The notes: generated by a model not told the origin, from the sequence alone. Shown: positions 26,578 to 35,718, counted from the stretch's first letter. The stretch: DNA of 64,000 nt from Micromonospora sp. WMMD1102 (GCF_029626265.1 NZ_JARUBN010000001.1:3658001-3722000); one strand, 5' to 3'. Translations and numbers: made by a program.

Positions 26578-27470
26578 GCAGGCGGGTCACCATCGCGGGC
26601 GTCGCCGCCCCGTCGAGACCGGTACGCGCACTCAAGGGCGTGGTCCTGGCGCTCTGCTGCGCGGCGGTGGTCGTACCGTTCCTCGGGATCGTCTCGACGA
26701 GTCTCGCCACGCACGCCCAGATCACCCGGGACGGCGGCTTCGTGCTGGTGCCGGACGAGGTCAGCTTCGCCGCGTACACCGCGATCCTCTCCGGCGGTGT
26801 GGTGACCCGGGCGACCGTGGTCAGCCTCTTCATTACCGTCGCCGGTACGGCGTTGAGCATGGCCACCACGATCCTGCTGGCGTACGGGCTCAGCCGACCC
26901 CGGTCGGTGGCGCACCGGCCGCTGCTGATGGTGGTGCTGCTGGCCCTGCTCTTCGCCCCGGGGATCATCCCGAGTTACCTGGTGGTGAAGAGTCTCGGAC
27001 TGCTGGACAGCTACTGGGCACTGATCCTGCCGGTCGCGGTCAACGCGTTCAACGTGATCATCCTGCGGGCGTTCTTCCTGGACCTGCCCCGGGAGGTGGT
27101 CGACAGCGCCCGGATCGACGGCGCCGGTGACGCCGCCATCCTGTTCCGGATCGTCCTGCCGCTGAGCAAGGCCGTACTCGCGGTTATCGGGCTGTTCTAC
27201 GCGGTGGCGTACTGGAACGCGTTCTTCAGCGCCCTGCTCTATCTGAACGACACCGCGAAGTGGCCGTTGCAGCTCGTGCTGCGGACCCACGTGGTCAACC
27301 AGACCCAGCTCGGCGTCGACCAGCTCGGCGCGGCCGGCGCCGCACTGCCGCCCCAGGAGGCGATCCAGATGGCCATCCTGGTGCTCTCCATCGTCCCTGT
27401 CCTCGTCGTCTATCCCTTCGTGCAGCGGCACTTCACCAAGGGCGTACTGGTCGGCGCGGTCAAGGGCTGA
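26574..27470 (+). CDS. Sugar ABC transporter permease, LplC/YtcP-type
   Basis: 298-residue partner permease. It has the YtcP/LplC-like features: LFAPGIIPSYLVVKSLGLLDSYWALILP, and the coupling loop DSARIDGAGDAAILFRIVLPLSKAV. Ends in PFVQRHFTKGVLVGAVKG, the usual C-terminus of this branch. Start overlaps the previous stop by 4 bases (ATGA). Confidence 0.9.
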   Translation: MSRRVTIAGVAAPSRPVRALKGVVLALCCAAVVVPFLGIVSTSLATHAQITRDGGFVLVPDEVSFAAYTAILSGGVVTRATVVSLFITVAGTALSMATTILLAYGLSRPRSVAHRPLLMVVLLALLFAPGIIPSYLVVKSLGLLDSYWALILPVAVNAFNVIILRAFFLDLPREVVDSARIDGAGDAAILFRIVLPLSKAVLAVIGLFYAVAYWNAFFSALLYLNDTAKWPLQLVLRTHVVNQTQLGVDQLGAAGAALPPQEAIQMAILVLSIVPVLVVYPFVQRHFTKGVLVGAVKG

Positions 27471-27521
27471 AAGCGCTCCTCCTCCCCCGATTCCCCCCGG
27501 CAGAATGCCAAGGAGCACATG

Positions 27522-29183
27522 ATGACCAACCATCCGGCGATCGGCCGCCGACAATTCCTCACCGGTGCGCTCGGCACCGCCGCCATGATCGCCACCCCCG
27601 GGCTGCTCGCCGGCTGCGGCGACGGCGACACCACCGGCGACGGTGACCAGAACCGGGCCAGCGGCTCGGCCCCGTTGCCGAGCTACCTGCCGTACACCGG
27701 GGTCACCGCGGACCTGAAGGGCAACCGGCAGGGTCTGCTGGACGCCTTCCTGAAGTACCCGGACCCGCCGGTGCGGGCCACCGACGGGCCGCCCGGCGAC
27801 GGCGGCGAACTCTCCGCCTTCGTGCTGACCAACTCGCCGGTGCCGCCCGCGGTCGGGCAGAACCCGTTCTGGCAGGAGATGAACCGGCGGCTCGGCGTCG
27901 ACCTGCGGCTGACGATCGTGCCCAACCCCGACATGCCGACCAAGTTCGCCACCCTGGTGGCCGGGGACGACCTGCCGGACATCATCGTGCCGGCGCTGTT
28001 CACCCCGAACGGCCTGCCCGCCGGTACGGCGAACCTGCCGGCCTGGCTCGCCGCGAAGTGCCAGGACCTCACCCCGTACCTCGGCGGCGACGCGGTGCTG
28101 GACTACCCGTTCCTGGCGAACCTGCCCACCGAAGCCTGGCGGGACTGCCGGTACAACGGCGGCATCTACGGCCTGCCGGTGCCCCGGGGCATCGGCGGCA
28201 CCATGATGATGCGCCGGGACGACCTGTTCAAGGAACTCGACGTCAAGCTCCAGCCGGGCAGCTACGCCGAGTTCCGGGACGTCTGCCGGGAGGTCACCGA
28301 CGCCGGGGCGAACCGCTGGGCGCTGGCCCAGGCGCCGCTGGACTTCGTCCGGCAGATGCTCGGCAACCCGTGGCGCTGGCGGCTGGAGGGCGGCCGGCTG
28401 GTCAGCGCGTACGAGAGCGACGAGTTCGACCAGGCGCTCGCCGACACCGCCCGGCTGGTCAAGGACGGCGTGGTGCATCCGGACAGCTTCAGCAACAACG
28501 CCCCGACGAAGAAGTGGTTCAACGCGGGCAGCGCGCTGATGATCACCGACCGGTACACCGCCTGGCCGCAGTTCTTCGCCGAGAACATCGCCGGGCCGGA
28601 CTTCGAGATCGGCGGGATGCGCCCGCCCCGGCACGGCGGAGGCGGCTTCGCGGCCACCTGGCAGGCGCAGGCGACGAACAACTTCACCGCCTTCAAGAAG
28701 GCCGACGAGAACCGGATCCGGGCGCTGTTGAAGGTCTGCAACTGGCTGGCCGCGCCGTTCGGCACCGAGGAGTGGCTGCTGCGCCGGTACGGCGTCGCCG
28801 GGGTGCACTACCGGATGACCGCCGGCGGACCGCAGCTGACCCAGGCCGGCGTCAGCCAGACGGTACTCGGGATCCGCTACATCGTGGACGCCCCTGACGT
28901 GATCTTCATACCGGGTGAGCCGGAGGCGACCCGCAGGTCCTACGAGTACCAGAAGTCGATCATTCCAACCGCGGTGAAGGACCCGACCCTCGGGCTCTTC
29001 TCCGACACCTGGTCCCGGCGCTCCGGGCAGCTCGGCACGATCGTCAACGACGCCCAGATGGACATCCTCAGCGGACGCAAGCCGGTCTCGGCCTGGGACG
29101 AGGTCGTGAAGCAGTGGCGCAGCACCGGCGGCGACAAGGTGCGCGGGGAGTTCGAGGAGGCGATCGCGAACAGCAGCGACTGA
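27522..29183 (+). CDS. Extracellular solute-binding lipoprotein of the sugar importer (LplA-like)
   Basis: About 553 residues, the long form typical of LplA-type binding proteins. A TAT-like RRQFLTGALGTAAM leader runs into a lipobox LLAGC, so it is exported and lipid-anchored. The mature domain binds the sugar: PFWQEMNRRLGVDLRLTIVPNPDMPTKFATLVAGDDLPDII and later NNFTAFKKADENRIRALLKVCNWLAAPFG are typical. The substrate is unknown; relatives take up complex plant-derived oligosaccharides. Two adjacent ATGs (27519, 27522) are possible; the second has better spacing from AGGAG. Third gene of the operon, 51 bases after the permease. Confidence 0.9.
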   Translation: MTNHPAIGRRQFLTGALGTAAMIATPGLLAGCGDGDTTGDGDQNRASGSAPLPSYLPYTGVTADLKGNRQGLLDAFLKYPDPPVRATDGPPGDGGELSAFVLTNSPVPPAVGQNPFWQEMNRRLGVDLRLTIVPNPDMPTKFATLVAGDDLPDIIVPALFTPNGLPAGTANLPAWLAAKCQDLTPYLGGDAVLDYPFLANLPTEAWRDCRYNGGIYGLPVPRGIGGTMMMRRDDLFKELDVKLQPGSYAEFRDVCREVTDAGANRWALAQAPLDFVRQMLGNPWRWRLEGGRLVSAYESDEFDQALADTARLVKDGVVHPDSFSNNAPTKKWFNAGSALMITDRYTAWPQFFAENIAGPDFEIGGMRPPRHGGGGFAATWQAQATNNFTAFKKADENRIRALLKVCNWLAAPFGTEEWLLRRYGVAGVHYRMTAGGPQLTQAGVSQTVLGIRYIVDAPDVIFIPGEPEATRRSYEYQKSIIPTAVKDPTLGLFSDTWSRRSGQLGTIVNDAQMDILSGRKPVSAWDEVVKQWRSTGGDKVRGEFEEAIANSSD

Positions 29184-29368
29184 GCCGACGGGCCGACAGC
29201 GGGCCGTCCGGGTAGCGGTCACCGGGGTGCGTGCGGGCCGGCCGCCCCGCACGCCACACGCTTGACCGGGCATCGATATATGTCTAAATTCCGCTCCGGA
29301 ACAGTCTCGGAACCTCCCTCGCGATTGTCCGGTCATACTCCCCCGACACGGCGGCCCCGAAGCGCTGA
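29184..29368. other. Intergenic spacer after the sugar importer
   Basis: No gene seen. The stretch ends in a locally AT-richer part (around 29272-29290, TCGATATATGTCTAAATTCCG) that could hold the promoter of the remnant that follows. Confidence 0.4.
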
Positions 29369-29684
29369 ATGAGCAGGTCCATCCCCGCCGGTCCACCGGC
29401 ACCCGTCCCCCGCCGTCCCGCCGGCCCGCTCGCCAGGCGGATACTGCTGTCACTGGCCCTCGCCCTCATGACGGTGCCGGGCGTCGCCGCCTCCGCCGCC
29501 GCTTCGGGCGACAGTGACGCCGACGCCCGGCCCGGTGCGGGTCTCGGCGTACCTGTCGCCGCGCAACAACGTGCTGCCGACCGAGGGGCTGCGCTACGCG
29601 GTGCTGCAGCAGCTCGTGGTGGAGACCGCCGAGCAGCCGTACAGCTATCTCGGTCCGCCGGCCAGCCGGCGGACCGGGCACTGA
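29369..29684 (+). pseudogene. Remnant or frameshifted gene for a small secreted protein
   Basis: An ATG at 29369 opens a signal-peptide-like start (LARRILLSLALALMTVPGVAASAAA), but after about residue 50 that frame turns into Arg/Ala-rich nonsense. From about 29510 the +1 frame reads like real coding sequence (VRVSAYLSPRNNVLPTEGLR, YAVLQQLVVETAEQPYSYLG) and stops at 29684, just before a hairpin. This fits one gene with a 1-base insertion (or 2-base loss) near 29515-29535. The family was not recognised. It could instead be two unrelated short open frames. Confidence 0.35.
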
Positions 29685-29712
29685 GCGGCGGTCCGGTCAG
29701 ACCCGTCGCATC

Positions 29713-29752
29713 GGTGGTCCGTCCCGGCCCGGAGGGGTCGGGGCGGACCACC
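29713..29752. terminator. Hairpin after the remnant gene
   Basis: Arms 29713-29726 and 29739-29752 pair over 14 bp with one G-U pair in RNA; 12-base loop. Its position 29 bases after the 29684 stop supports that a transcript once ended here. Confidence 0.65.
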
Positions 29753-29757
29753 CTGAC

Positions 29758-29871
29758 AGACATTGAATCTATTCAGTCTTGATCGCTCCGATGCCGGGGC
29801 CTGGCCTCCGCCTGCGGCCACGACGGGCTACGGCGAGACGTTGAAAAGGTTCATCGGACGCCCTCTTATAT
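29758..29871 (+). promoter_or_regulatory. Promoter region of the PotABCD-like importer, with an inverted repeat
   Basis: AGACATTGAATCTATTCAGTCT (given here in two parts: AGACATTGAAT at 29758-29768 and ATTCAGTCT at 29771-29779) is an imperfect inverted repeat that could be an operator. A possible promoter follows: TTGAAA at 29841-29846 with TTATAT at 29866-29871. Both calls rest on pattern only. Confidence 0.35.
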
Positions 29872-29917
29872 CGCCGCCCCCGGCATAAGATCACCAAAGC
29901 GAGAGAGAGGAATGCCC

Positions 29918-31132
29918 ATGCGTCGAAGCCAACGCCGACTGTTCGCCGCCACGGCCCTGACCGCGCTGAGCCTGGTCGCCACCGGCTGCGGTGCGCCGGA
30001 GAGCGCCGGACCGGGACCGACCGGCGGCGCGGTGCCGGACAAGCCAGGCTCGCCTGTCGTACTGAACATCCTCGACGTCGCCGGCAACCTGCAACTCACC
30101 CAGTCGATGATCGACGACTTCGTCGGGAAGAACTCCGACACCGTGTCGAAGGTGACGTACTCCAAGTCGCCCGCCCCGGAACTGGTCGGCAAGGTCAAGG
30201 CCCAGCAGCAGGCGAACCGGGTCGAGATCGACCTGGTGCTGACCGGAGTGGACGGGCTCGCCGCCGGCATCGACCAGGACCTCTGGACTCCGCTGCTGCC
30301 CGCGCACGCCGACCGGCTGCCGGGAATGGCGAACTACCTGCCGGGTGCGGCGGCGATGCAGAAGCTGGCCGGCGACCACGGGGTGACGGTCACCTACTAC
30401 CCGTCCGGCCCGCTGATCGAGTACCTGCCGTCGAAGGTACCGAACCCGCCGACCACGGCACAGGGGCTGCTCGACTACGCCAAGGCCAACCCCGGCGCGG
30501 TGCAGTACGCCCGGCCGTCCAACTCCGGCCCCGGCCGCACCTTCCTGATGGGACTGCCGTACCTGCTCGGCGACTCGAACCCGAAGGACCCGGTCAACGG
30601 CTGGACAAAGAGCTGGGCGTACCTCGCCGAGCTGAACAAGTACGTCCGGCTCTATCCGTCCGGCACGGGAGAGACGATGAAGAACCTGGCCAACGGGTCA
30701 GCGAAGATCATCGTCTCGACGACGGGCTGGGACATCAACCCGCGGGTGCTCGGCACCGTGCCGGAGGAGGCGAAGATCGGCACCCTGGAGGGCTTCCACT
30801 GGGTCACCGACGCGCACTACGCGGTGGTGCCGAAGGGCGTCTCCACGGACAAGCAGGCCGCGATCCTGGCCCTGTTGCAGCACATGCTGACCCCGGAGCA
30901 GCAGGCGAAGGCGTACGACCAGGGCTACTTCTACCCCGGGCCGGCGATCAGGGACGTGCCGCTGTCGATGGCACCGCAGGCCAGCCGGGAGGCGATCGAG
31001 CGGTACGGCCGGCCGGAGTACGAGCAGCTGATCGCCGGCAACCCGCTGGAGGTACCGCTGGACGCCAAGGCCCTGGTCGAGGCGTTCAGCCGGTGGGACC
31101 GCGAAATCGGCGGCGCGAAGGTTGCCAGATGA
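29918..31132 (+). CDS. ABC transporter extracellular solute-binding lipoprotein (PotD / family 1-like)
   Basis: 404 residues. Basic start, hydrophobic helix and lipobox VATGC make it a lipoprotein. The mature part follows the family-1 binding-protein fold used by iron, polyamine, thiamine and phosphonate importers: LNILDVAGNLQLTQSMIDDFVGK, then PGRTFLMGLPYLLG and a late AHYAVVPKGVSTDKQAAILALLQHMLTPEQQ segment. The ligand cannot be assigned. ATGs at 29912 and 29918 are both in frame; GAGAGAGAGGA lies 6 bases before the second, which is preferred. Stop overlaps the ATPase gene by 4 bases. Confidence 0.85.
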   Translation: MRRSQRRLFAATALTALSLVATGCGAPESAGPGPTGGAVPDKPGSPVVLNILDVAGNLQLTQSMIDDFVGKNSDTVSKVTYSKSPAPELVGKVKAQQQANRVEIDLVLTGVDGLAAGIDQDLWTPLLPAHADRLPGMANYLPGAAAMQKLAGDHGVTVTYYPSGPLIEYLPSKVPNPPTTAQGLLDYAKANPGAVQYARPSNSGPGRTFLMGLPYLLGDSNPKDPVNGWTKSWAYLAELNKYVRLYPSGTGETMKNLANGSAKIIVSTTGWDINPRVLGTVPEEAKIGTLEGFHWVTDAHYAVVPKGVSTDKQAAILALLQHMLTPEQQAKAYDQGYFYPGPAIRDVPLSMAPQASREAIERYGRPEYEQLIAGNPLEVPLDAKALVEAFSRWDREIGGAKVAR

Positions 31133-32214
31133 GTTTCGCGGAGTTGCGGTTGGACGGGGTGGGCCGGAGCTTCGCCGGGCACGACGCGCTCACCGACCTG
31201 CACCTGACGGTCCGGCGGGGCGAGTTCATCGCCCTGCTCGGGCCGTCCGGCTGCGGCAAGTCCACCGCGCTGAACTGCCTCGCCGGCCTGCTTCCGCTGA
31301 CCCGGGGCAGCATCTGGTCCGACGACACCCGGCTCGACACGGTGCCGGCCGAGCGGCGCGGCTTCGGGATGGTCTTCCAGAACTACGCCCTCTTCCCACA
31401 CATGTCGGTACGCCGCAACGTCGCGTTCGGCCTCCAGATGCGTCGGCTGCCCCGGGCCGAGGTCCGGCGCCGCACCGAGGAGGCGATCCGGCTGGTGCGG
31501 CTGGAGGAGCACGCCGGCAAGCTGCCCGGACAGCTCTCCGGCGGCCAGCAGCAGCGGGTCGCCATCGCCCGTGCGGTGGTGCTGGAGCCCGCGCTGGTGC
31601 TTATGGACGAGCCGCTGTCCAACCTGGACGCCAAGCTGCGGCTGGAAATGCGTACCGAGATCCGACGGCTGCACCAGTCGCTCGGGCTGACCACCGTCTA
31701 CGTCACACACGACCAGGAGGAGGCGCTCTCCCTGGCCGACCGGCTGGTCGTGCTGCGCGAGGGGCGGGTGCAGCAGGTAGGCACCCCGGAGGAGCTGCAC
31801 ACCCGGCCGGCGAACTGGCACGTCGCCGACTTCATGGGCTACCGCAACCTGCTGCGGCTGCGGGCCGAGGTGGGCGGTGGGTCCGAGATGGGCGGTGGGT
31901 CCGAGGTGGTGGTGACCGGCCAGGGCATGCGGCTGGTCGGCACCCCGGTCGGCCGGGTGCCCGACGGTGCCGAGGTGGTCGCCGGGGTGCGTCCGGAGGA
32001 CCTGCGGATCACCGGGCCGGACGAGGGGGTGCCGGCCACCGTGGAGGTGGTCGAGTACCAGGGCCGGGACGTGGCGGTCGAGGCGCGTACCGCCGAGGGG
32101 GTGCAGTTCAACCTGCGTACCGACCGGCGTCCCGGGTTGGGCGACCGGATCGGGATCGGGATGGATCCGGCCCGGCTGCTGGTCTTCCCGCTCACCGGCG
32201 GAGGCCACCGGTGA
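31129..32214 (+). CDS. ABC transporter ATP-binding protein (PotA/UgpC-like)
   Basis: 361 residues. Walker A GPSGCGKST, Q-loop MVFQNYALFPHMSV, signature LSGGQQQRV, Walker B LVLMDEPLSNLD and switch VTHDQEEAL, followed by a C-terminal TOBE-type regulatory domain (from about residue 240; GVRPEDLRITG). This is the layout of polyamine/iron/phosphonate-type ATPases. ATG 31129 overlaps the binding-protein stop (ATGA), and its own stop overlaps the first permease (GTGA). Confidence 0.93.
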   Translation: MSFAELRLDGVGRSFAGHDALTDLHLTVRRGEFIALLGPSGCGKSTALNCLAGLLPLTRGSIWSDDTRLDTVPAERRGFGMVFQNYALFPHMSVRRNVAFGLQMRRLPRAEVRRRTEEAIRLVRLEEHAGKLPGQLSGGQQQRVAIARAVVLEPALVLMDEPLSNLDAKLRLEMRTEIRRLHQSLGLTTVYVTHDQEEALSLADRLVVLREGRVQQVGTPEELHTRPANWHVADFMGYRNLLRLRAEVGGGSEMGGGSEVVVTGQGMRLVGTPVGRVPDGAEVVAGVRPEDLRITGPDEGVPATVEVVEYQGRDVAVEARTAEGVQFNLRTDRRPGLGDRIGIGMDPARLLVFPLTGGGHR

Positions 32215-33149
32215 GCGCCACCGCCACCCCGCCCCGGTCCGACGAGCGGCCGGCCGGGGCGCGGTCGTCCGGCCGGGTGGCGTTGCGGCACCGGCTGGCC
32301 GAGCGCGGTATCGACCGGCAACTCCTGCTGCTCGCCCCGGCCGCGCTCTTCATCCTGGTGCTGTTCGTCTACCCCTTCGGGTACGGGGTGGGGTTGTCGT
32401 TCCAGCCGACCGAGGGCGGGCCGTTCGGGGCGTATCAGGAGTTCTTCGCCGACCCGTACCAGCGGGACACCATCTGGACGACGTTGCGGCTGTCACTGCC
32501 GGCGGCGCTGCTCAACGTCGCCGCGTCGGTGCCGATCGCCTACCGGATGCGCGGCCGGTTCCGCGGAAAACGGCTGCTCACCACGGTACTGGTGGTGCCG
32601 ATCACCCTCGGCACGGTGCTCACCGCGCAGGGGCTGCTCAATTTCCTCGGCCCGACCGGCTGGTTCAACCGGATCCTGCTCGACGTGGGGCTGGCCGACG
32701 AACCGGTCCGGCTCACCAACAACTACTGGGGCGTCTTCTTCTCCCTGGTCATCACCGGTTTTCCGTTCGCCTTCCTGCTGGTGCTGTCGTACCTGTCCGG
32801 GATCGACCCGTCGCTGGAGCGGGCCGCCGCCACTCTCGGCGCCCGCTGGTGGCAACGGTTCCGCCGGATCACCCTGCCGCTGCTGGCGCCCGGCCTGGCC
32901 ACCACGTTCTGCCTCACCTTCGTGCTGGCGTTCAGCGTCTTCCCGTCGGCGGTGCTTGTCGGCGACCCGGCCGGCACCACGAGGGTGATCTCGATCGCCG
33001 CCTACGACGCGGCGTACGTCCGGTACGACTACCCGATGGCCGCCACCATCGCGGTGCTGATGGGGTTGGTCGAGCTGCTGGTCATCGCGGCCGTGCTCGG
33101 CTGGCGGGCGCTGCTCTACACCGGGTCGACGGCGGGAGGGAAGGGCTGA
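32211..33149 (+). CDS. ABC transporter permease, PotB-like
   Basis: 312-residue BPD-type membrane subunit. After a ~35-residue soluble leader come six helices (LLLLAPAALFILVLFVYPFGYGVGLSF at the start) and the coupling loop ERAAATLGARWWQRFRRITLPLLAPG. Pairs with the next gene product. GTG 32211 overlaps the ATPase stop; a much longer upstream open frame is antisense/out-of-frame to the ATPase gene and is not used. Confidence 0.9.
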   Translation: MSATATPPRSDERPAGARSSGRVALRHRLAERGIDRQLLLLAPAALFILVLFVYPFGYGVGLSFQPTEGGPFGAYQEFFADPYQRDTIWTTLRLSLPAALLNVAASVPIAYRMRGRFRGKRLLTTVLVVPITLGTVLTAQGLLNFLGPTGWFNRILLDVGLADEPVRLTNNYWGVFFSLVITGFPFAFLLVLSYLSGIDPSLERAAATLGARWWQRFRRITLPLLAPGLATTFCLTFVLAFSVFPSAVLVGDPAGTTRVISIAAYDAAYVRYDYPMAATIAVLMGLVELLVIAAVLGWRALLYTGSTAGGKG

Positions 33150-34069
33150 TGGCTGCCGGACCCGCCCCGAACTTCAGCCCGAACCCGAGTCCAAGTCCGA
33201 CTCCGGCGGCCGGTGCCGGCCCGGACCCGGCGCGGGGTCGACGACGTCTGGTCGCCCGGCCGGCGGCCTGGCTGATCTGGGGCGTGGTGACGTTCTTCTT
33301 CGTCAACCTCGCCGGCGTGATCGGCTCGGTGCTGGTCAGCTCGTTCGGCGAGCGCTGGTACGACACCTGGCTGCCGCAGGGCTACACCACCGGGTGGTAC
33401 GGCCAGGCCTGGCGGGAGTTCGGGCTGTTCCAGGTGCTGCTGGTGACCCTGGAGGTGTCGCTGCTGGTGGTCGGCATCTCGGTGCTGCTCGGGGTGCCCG
33501 CCGCGTACGTGCTGGCCCGCCGCTCCTTCCCCGGCCGGCGGCTGCTCTACCTGCTGTTCCTGCTGCCGATCCTGATGCCGCCGATCACCTACGGCATCCC
33601 GCTGGCGACGGTGCTCTACAAGTACGGCTTCGCCGGCCACCTCTCCGGGGTGGTACTGGCCAACCTGGTGCCGTCGGTGCCGTTCGTGATCCTCACCATG
33701 ACGCCGTTCATCGAGCAGATCGACCCGGCGGTGGAGCGGGCGGCCCGGATGTGCGGGGCGGGCACCCGGCAGATCTTCGTCCGGATCCTCGCCCCGCTGC
33801 TCACCCCGGGCATCCTGGCCGCCTCGATCCTGGTGCTGGTGCGCACGGTCGGGATGTTCGAGCTGACCTTCCTCACCGCCGGGCCGGACTCCCAGACCCT
33901 GGTGGTGGCGCTGTACTACTCGATGTCGGCGGCCGGTATCCGGGCGCAGCAGTCGATCGACGCGATGGCGGTCATGTACACCGCGATGATGCTGGTGCTG
34001 CTGGTGATCGCACTGCGGTTCGTCAATCCGACCCAACTGGTCGCCCGGGTCAGGGAGGACAACGACTGA
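33149..34069 (+). CDS. ABC transporter permease, PotC-like
   Basis: 306 residues. A Pro/Ser-rich cytoplasmic leader (about 25 residues) precedes six helices; the coupling loop is ERAARMCGAGTRQIFVRILAPLLTPG. Start ATG 33149 shares one base with the previous TGA. It completes a four-gene operon in the order binding protein, ATPase, permease, permease, with every junction overlapping, so the importer is self-contained, unlike the sugar importer upstream. Confidence 0.9.
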   Translation: MAAGPAPNFSPNPSPSPTPAAGAGPDPARGRRRLVARPAAWLIWGVVTFFFVNLAGVIGSVLVSSFGERWYDTWLPQGYTTGWYGQAWREFGLFQVLLVTLEVSLLVVGISVLLGVPAAYVLARRSFPGRRLLYLLFLLPILMPPITYGIPLATVLYKYGFAGHLSGVVLANLVPSVPFVILTMTPFIEQIDPAVERAARMCGAGTRQIFVRILAPLLTPGILAASILVLVRTVGMFELTFLTAGPDSQTLVVALYYSMSAAGIRAQQSIDAMAVMYTAMMLVLLVIALRFVNPTQLVARVREDND

Positions 34070-34093
34070 GGTCCCGTCGACGCCCAGCACCAC

Positions 34094-34138
34094 CGGGCTC
34101 GCGGGCCGTGACCACTGTCTTCACGGCCCGCTAGCCCG
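34094..34138. terminator. Hairpin terminator between importer operon and convergent membrane-protein gene
   Basis: Arms 34094-34111 and 34121-34138 pair over 18 bp with one mismatch, 9-base loop (CCACTGTCT). It lies 25 bases after the permease stop. Confidence 0.75.
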
Positions 34139-34196
34139 AGCCCCGCTCACCGACGTTTCGTGCGGCTCTGGCGGTCCTGGCGCCCCCTCCGAATCC

Positions 34197-34655
34197 TCAG
34201 CCGCCAAGGGAGATTGTGAGCAGGACCGCCGCCGCGAGCAGCAACACCAGGCGGCTCACCGACTGACGCTGCCAACGGCGGCCCCGCTCGGCGAGTTCGG
34301 GCGATGCCGGACCGTCCACGTCGACCTTGTTGAATTCGATGACGCCGGGAATGAACCAGATAGCGGTGGCGATCCAGGCGGCGGCGTAGCACGCGGTAGC
34401 GACGAGCATCAGCCCGAACCGGTTGCTGGAACCGTTGGTGATCAGAGTGGTTACCAGGGCGGCGAGCGTGACCACGTGCACTGGCAGCCAGAATTTCCAG
34501 GACGTGTCGGACTGATATCTGCGCAATGATGCTGGTGGTGCGGAGAAGTACTCCGGAAAGACGAACAGTGCCTGGTAGCAGCCGACACTGGCGATGGCGG
34601 TCATGCCGAGCGTGGCCACCATAAGCGCCCAGGTCGCAGTGCTCAGTCCGATCAT
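34197..34655 (-). CDS. Four-helix membrane protein, DUF1772-like
   Basis: 152 residues with four hydrophobic segments: WALMVATLGMTAIASVGCYQALFVF at the start, WLPVHVVTLAALVTTLIT, FGLMLVATACYAAAWIATAIWFIP, and VSRLVLLLAAAVLLTISL at the end. The spacing, the EFNKV after the third helix and the Trp-rich loop recall DUF1772/anthrone-oxygenase-like proteins, but this is a weak match. GAGGAGG precedes ATG 34655. It starts one base before the stop of the SGNH hydrolase gene and is surely cotranscribed with it. Confidence 0.7.
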   Translation of the reverse strand: MIGLSTATWALMVATLGMTAIASVGCYQALFVFPEYFSAPPASLRRYQSDTSWKFWLPVHVVTLAALVTTLITNGSSNRFGLMLVATACYAAAWIATAIWFIPGVIEFNKVDVDGPASPELAERGRRWQRQSVSRLVLLLAAAVLLTISLGG

Positions 34656-34656
34656 G

Positions 34657-35511
34657 CTAGGCCTCCTCGGTGTGTCGATCGGTCGTGCCGGCCCCTGCGT
34701 TCAGGTGGGTCACGAGTGCTCGAAGGATCGCGGACTGGCCCGCGATCGTCGGATGCACGCCGTCCGCTCCCTGCAGGAGCGGATCGGCGGGCACCTTGAA
34801 GGTTGCGGTGAGGTCGACGACCGGGTCGGCGAAACCCCGGATCTCCTCGGCGAGCCTGAGAATGTCGTCGTTCCGCCAGGTCGACTGGCCGTACCGGAAT
34901 GCGGCATATTCGGAGATGCGATCCTCGCGCACCGGCACCGGTGTCATCCAGATCCACGAGGCCGTGGTGCTGTGGGCGGCGATGCGCCGCAGCTCATGCA
35001 GATTTGCGGTGCTTTCACTGCGGCTGACCTGCGGCTTGGTGGGCTCGGGTCCGACCCGTGTGACGTCGTTGCCGCCGAGCGCGCAGATGATCCAGTCGGG
35101 GCGCGCGGCGGTAAGAGTGGCGGGCCAGCGCCGTAGAACCATGGCGGTGGTGTGCGCGGAGAGTCCGGCGTTTACCACCCGTACGCCGTGGCCGGGGCGA
35201 TGGAGGTCCAACACGTGACGCAGGATCTCGGCCCAGGACTGCAGGTCGTCGGTAATGCTGTCGCCCAATGCGAGCACAGTCTGGCCGGGCTGGAAGGGCA
35301 GCCCGTCGACGCGGGTGGCGAAGGCCGGGTCAGCCAGCAACTCCGCTGCGGCCGCGCGAGCCTGCGCAGCGAACCGTTCGATGGTTTCGGAGTACGCCGC
35401 CCTGCTCATGCCGAAGATCGTCGGCAGTGCGTCGGCCAATCCAGGCAGGTAGCCGTAGAGCTTGTCAAGGTGAGTGTGCTGTAGCCACATCTCACCCGTT
35501 GCGGTGTTCAT
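34657..35511 (-). CDS. SGNH/GDSL-family hydrolase
   Basis: 284 residues with the blocks of the SGNH esterase family: LALGDSITDD (nucleophile Ser), VVNAGLSAHT (Gly), ICALGGNDVTR (Asn) and a late DGVHPTIAGQ (Asp and His), all intact. An N-terminal ~70 residues form a helical extension not usual in the family. No signal peptide, so intracellular. Likely an esterase or acyl-hydrolase of unknown substrate. GAGGGAAGG lies before ATG 35511. Divergent from the TetR gene, which may repress it. Confidence 0.87.
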   Translation of the reverse strand: MNTATGEMWLQHTHLDKLYGYLPGLADALPTIFGMSRAAYSETIERFAAQARAAAAELLADPAFATRVDGLPFQPGQTVLALGDSITDDLQSWAEILRHVLDLHRPGHGVRVVNAGLSAHTTAMVLRRWPATLTAARPDWIICALGGNDVTRVGPEPTKPQVSRSESTANLHELRRIAAHSTTASWIWMTPVPVREDRISEYAAFRYGQSTWRNDDILRLAEEIRGFADPVVDLTATFKVPADPLLQGADGVHPTIAGQSAILRALVTHLNAGAGTTDRHTEEA

Positions 35512-35718
35512 CTATCTGACCTTCCCTCGTGAGTCGTCGGGCTGTCATGGCGTGTGGTACCTGAGTGTGGGTTGGTCGCCGTCGCGTCGAGCCGCGTTGG
35601 GCCCGCCGCACCGACGGCGAGTAATGGAACCTCGGTTTCGTTAAGTCTGATGCTAGACTGCCCTAGGCCACTAATGCAACTGAAGTTTTCTTTGACTTTG
35701 GATCATCCTCAGCCGGGC
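35512..35718. promoter_or_regulatory. Divergent promoter region between hydrolase operon and TetR gene
   Basis: The 207-base spacer is clearly AT-richer than its surroundings from 35630 to 35705. It contains AACCTCGGTT (35629-35638), a short palindrome with a 2-base centre, which could be part of a TetR operator. No firm promoter was assigned. Confidence 0.4.

Noticed and set aside
26565..29453. Long open frame antisense to the sugar importer genes
   Set aside because: Covers a permease and the binding lipoprotein in a non-coding frame; no recognisable domain.
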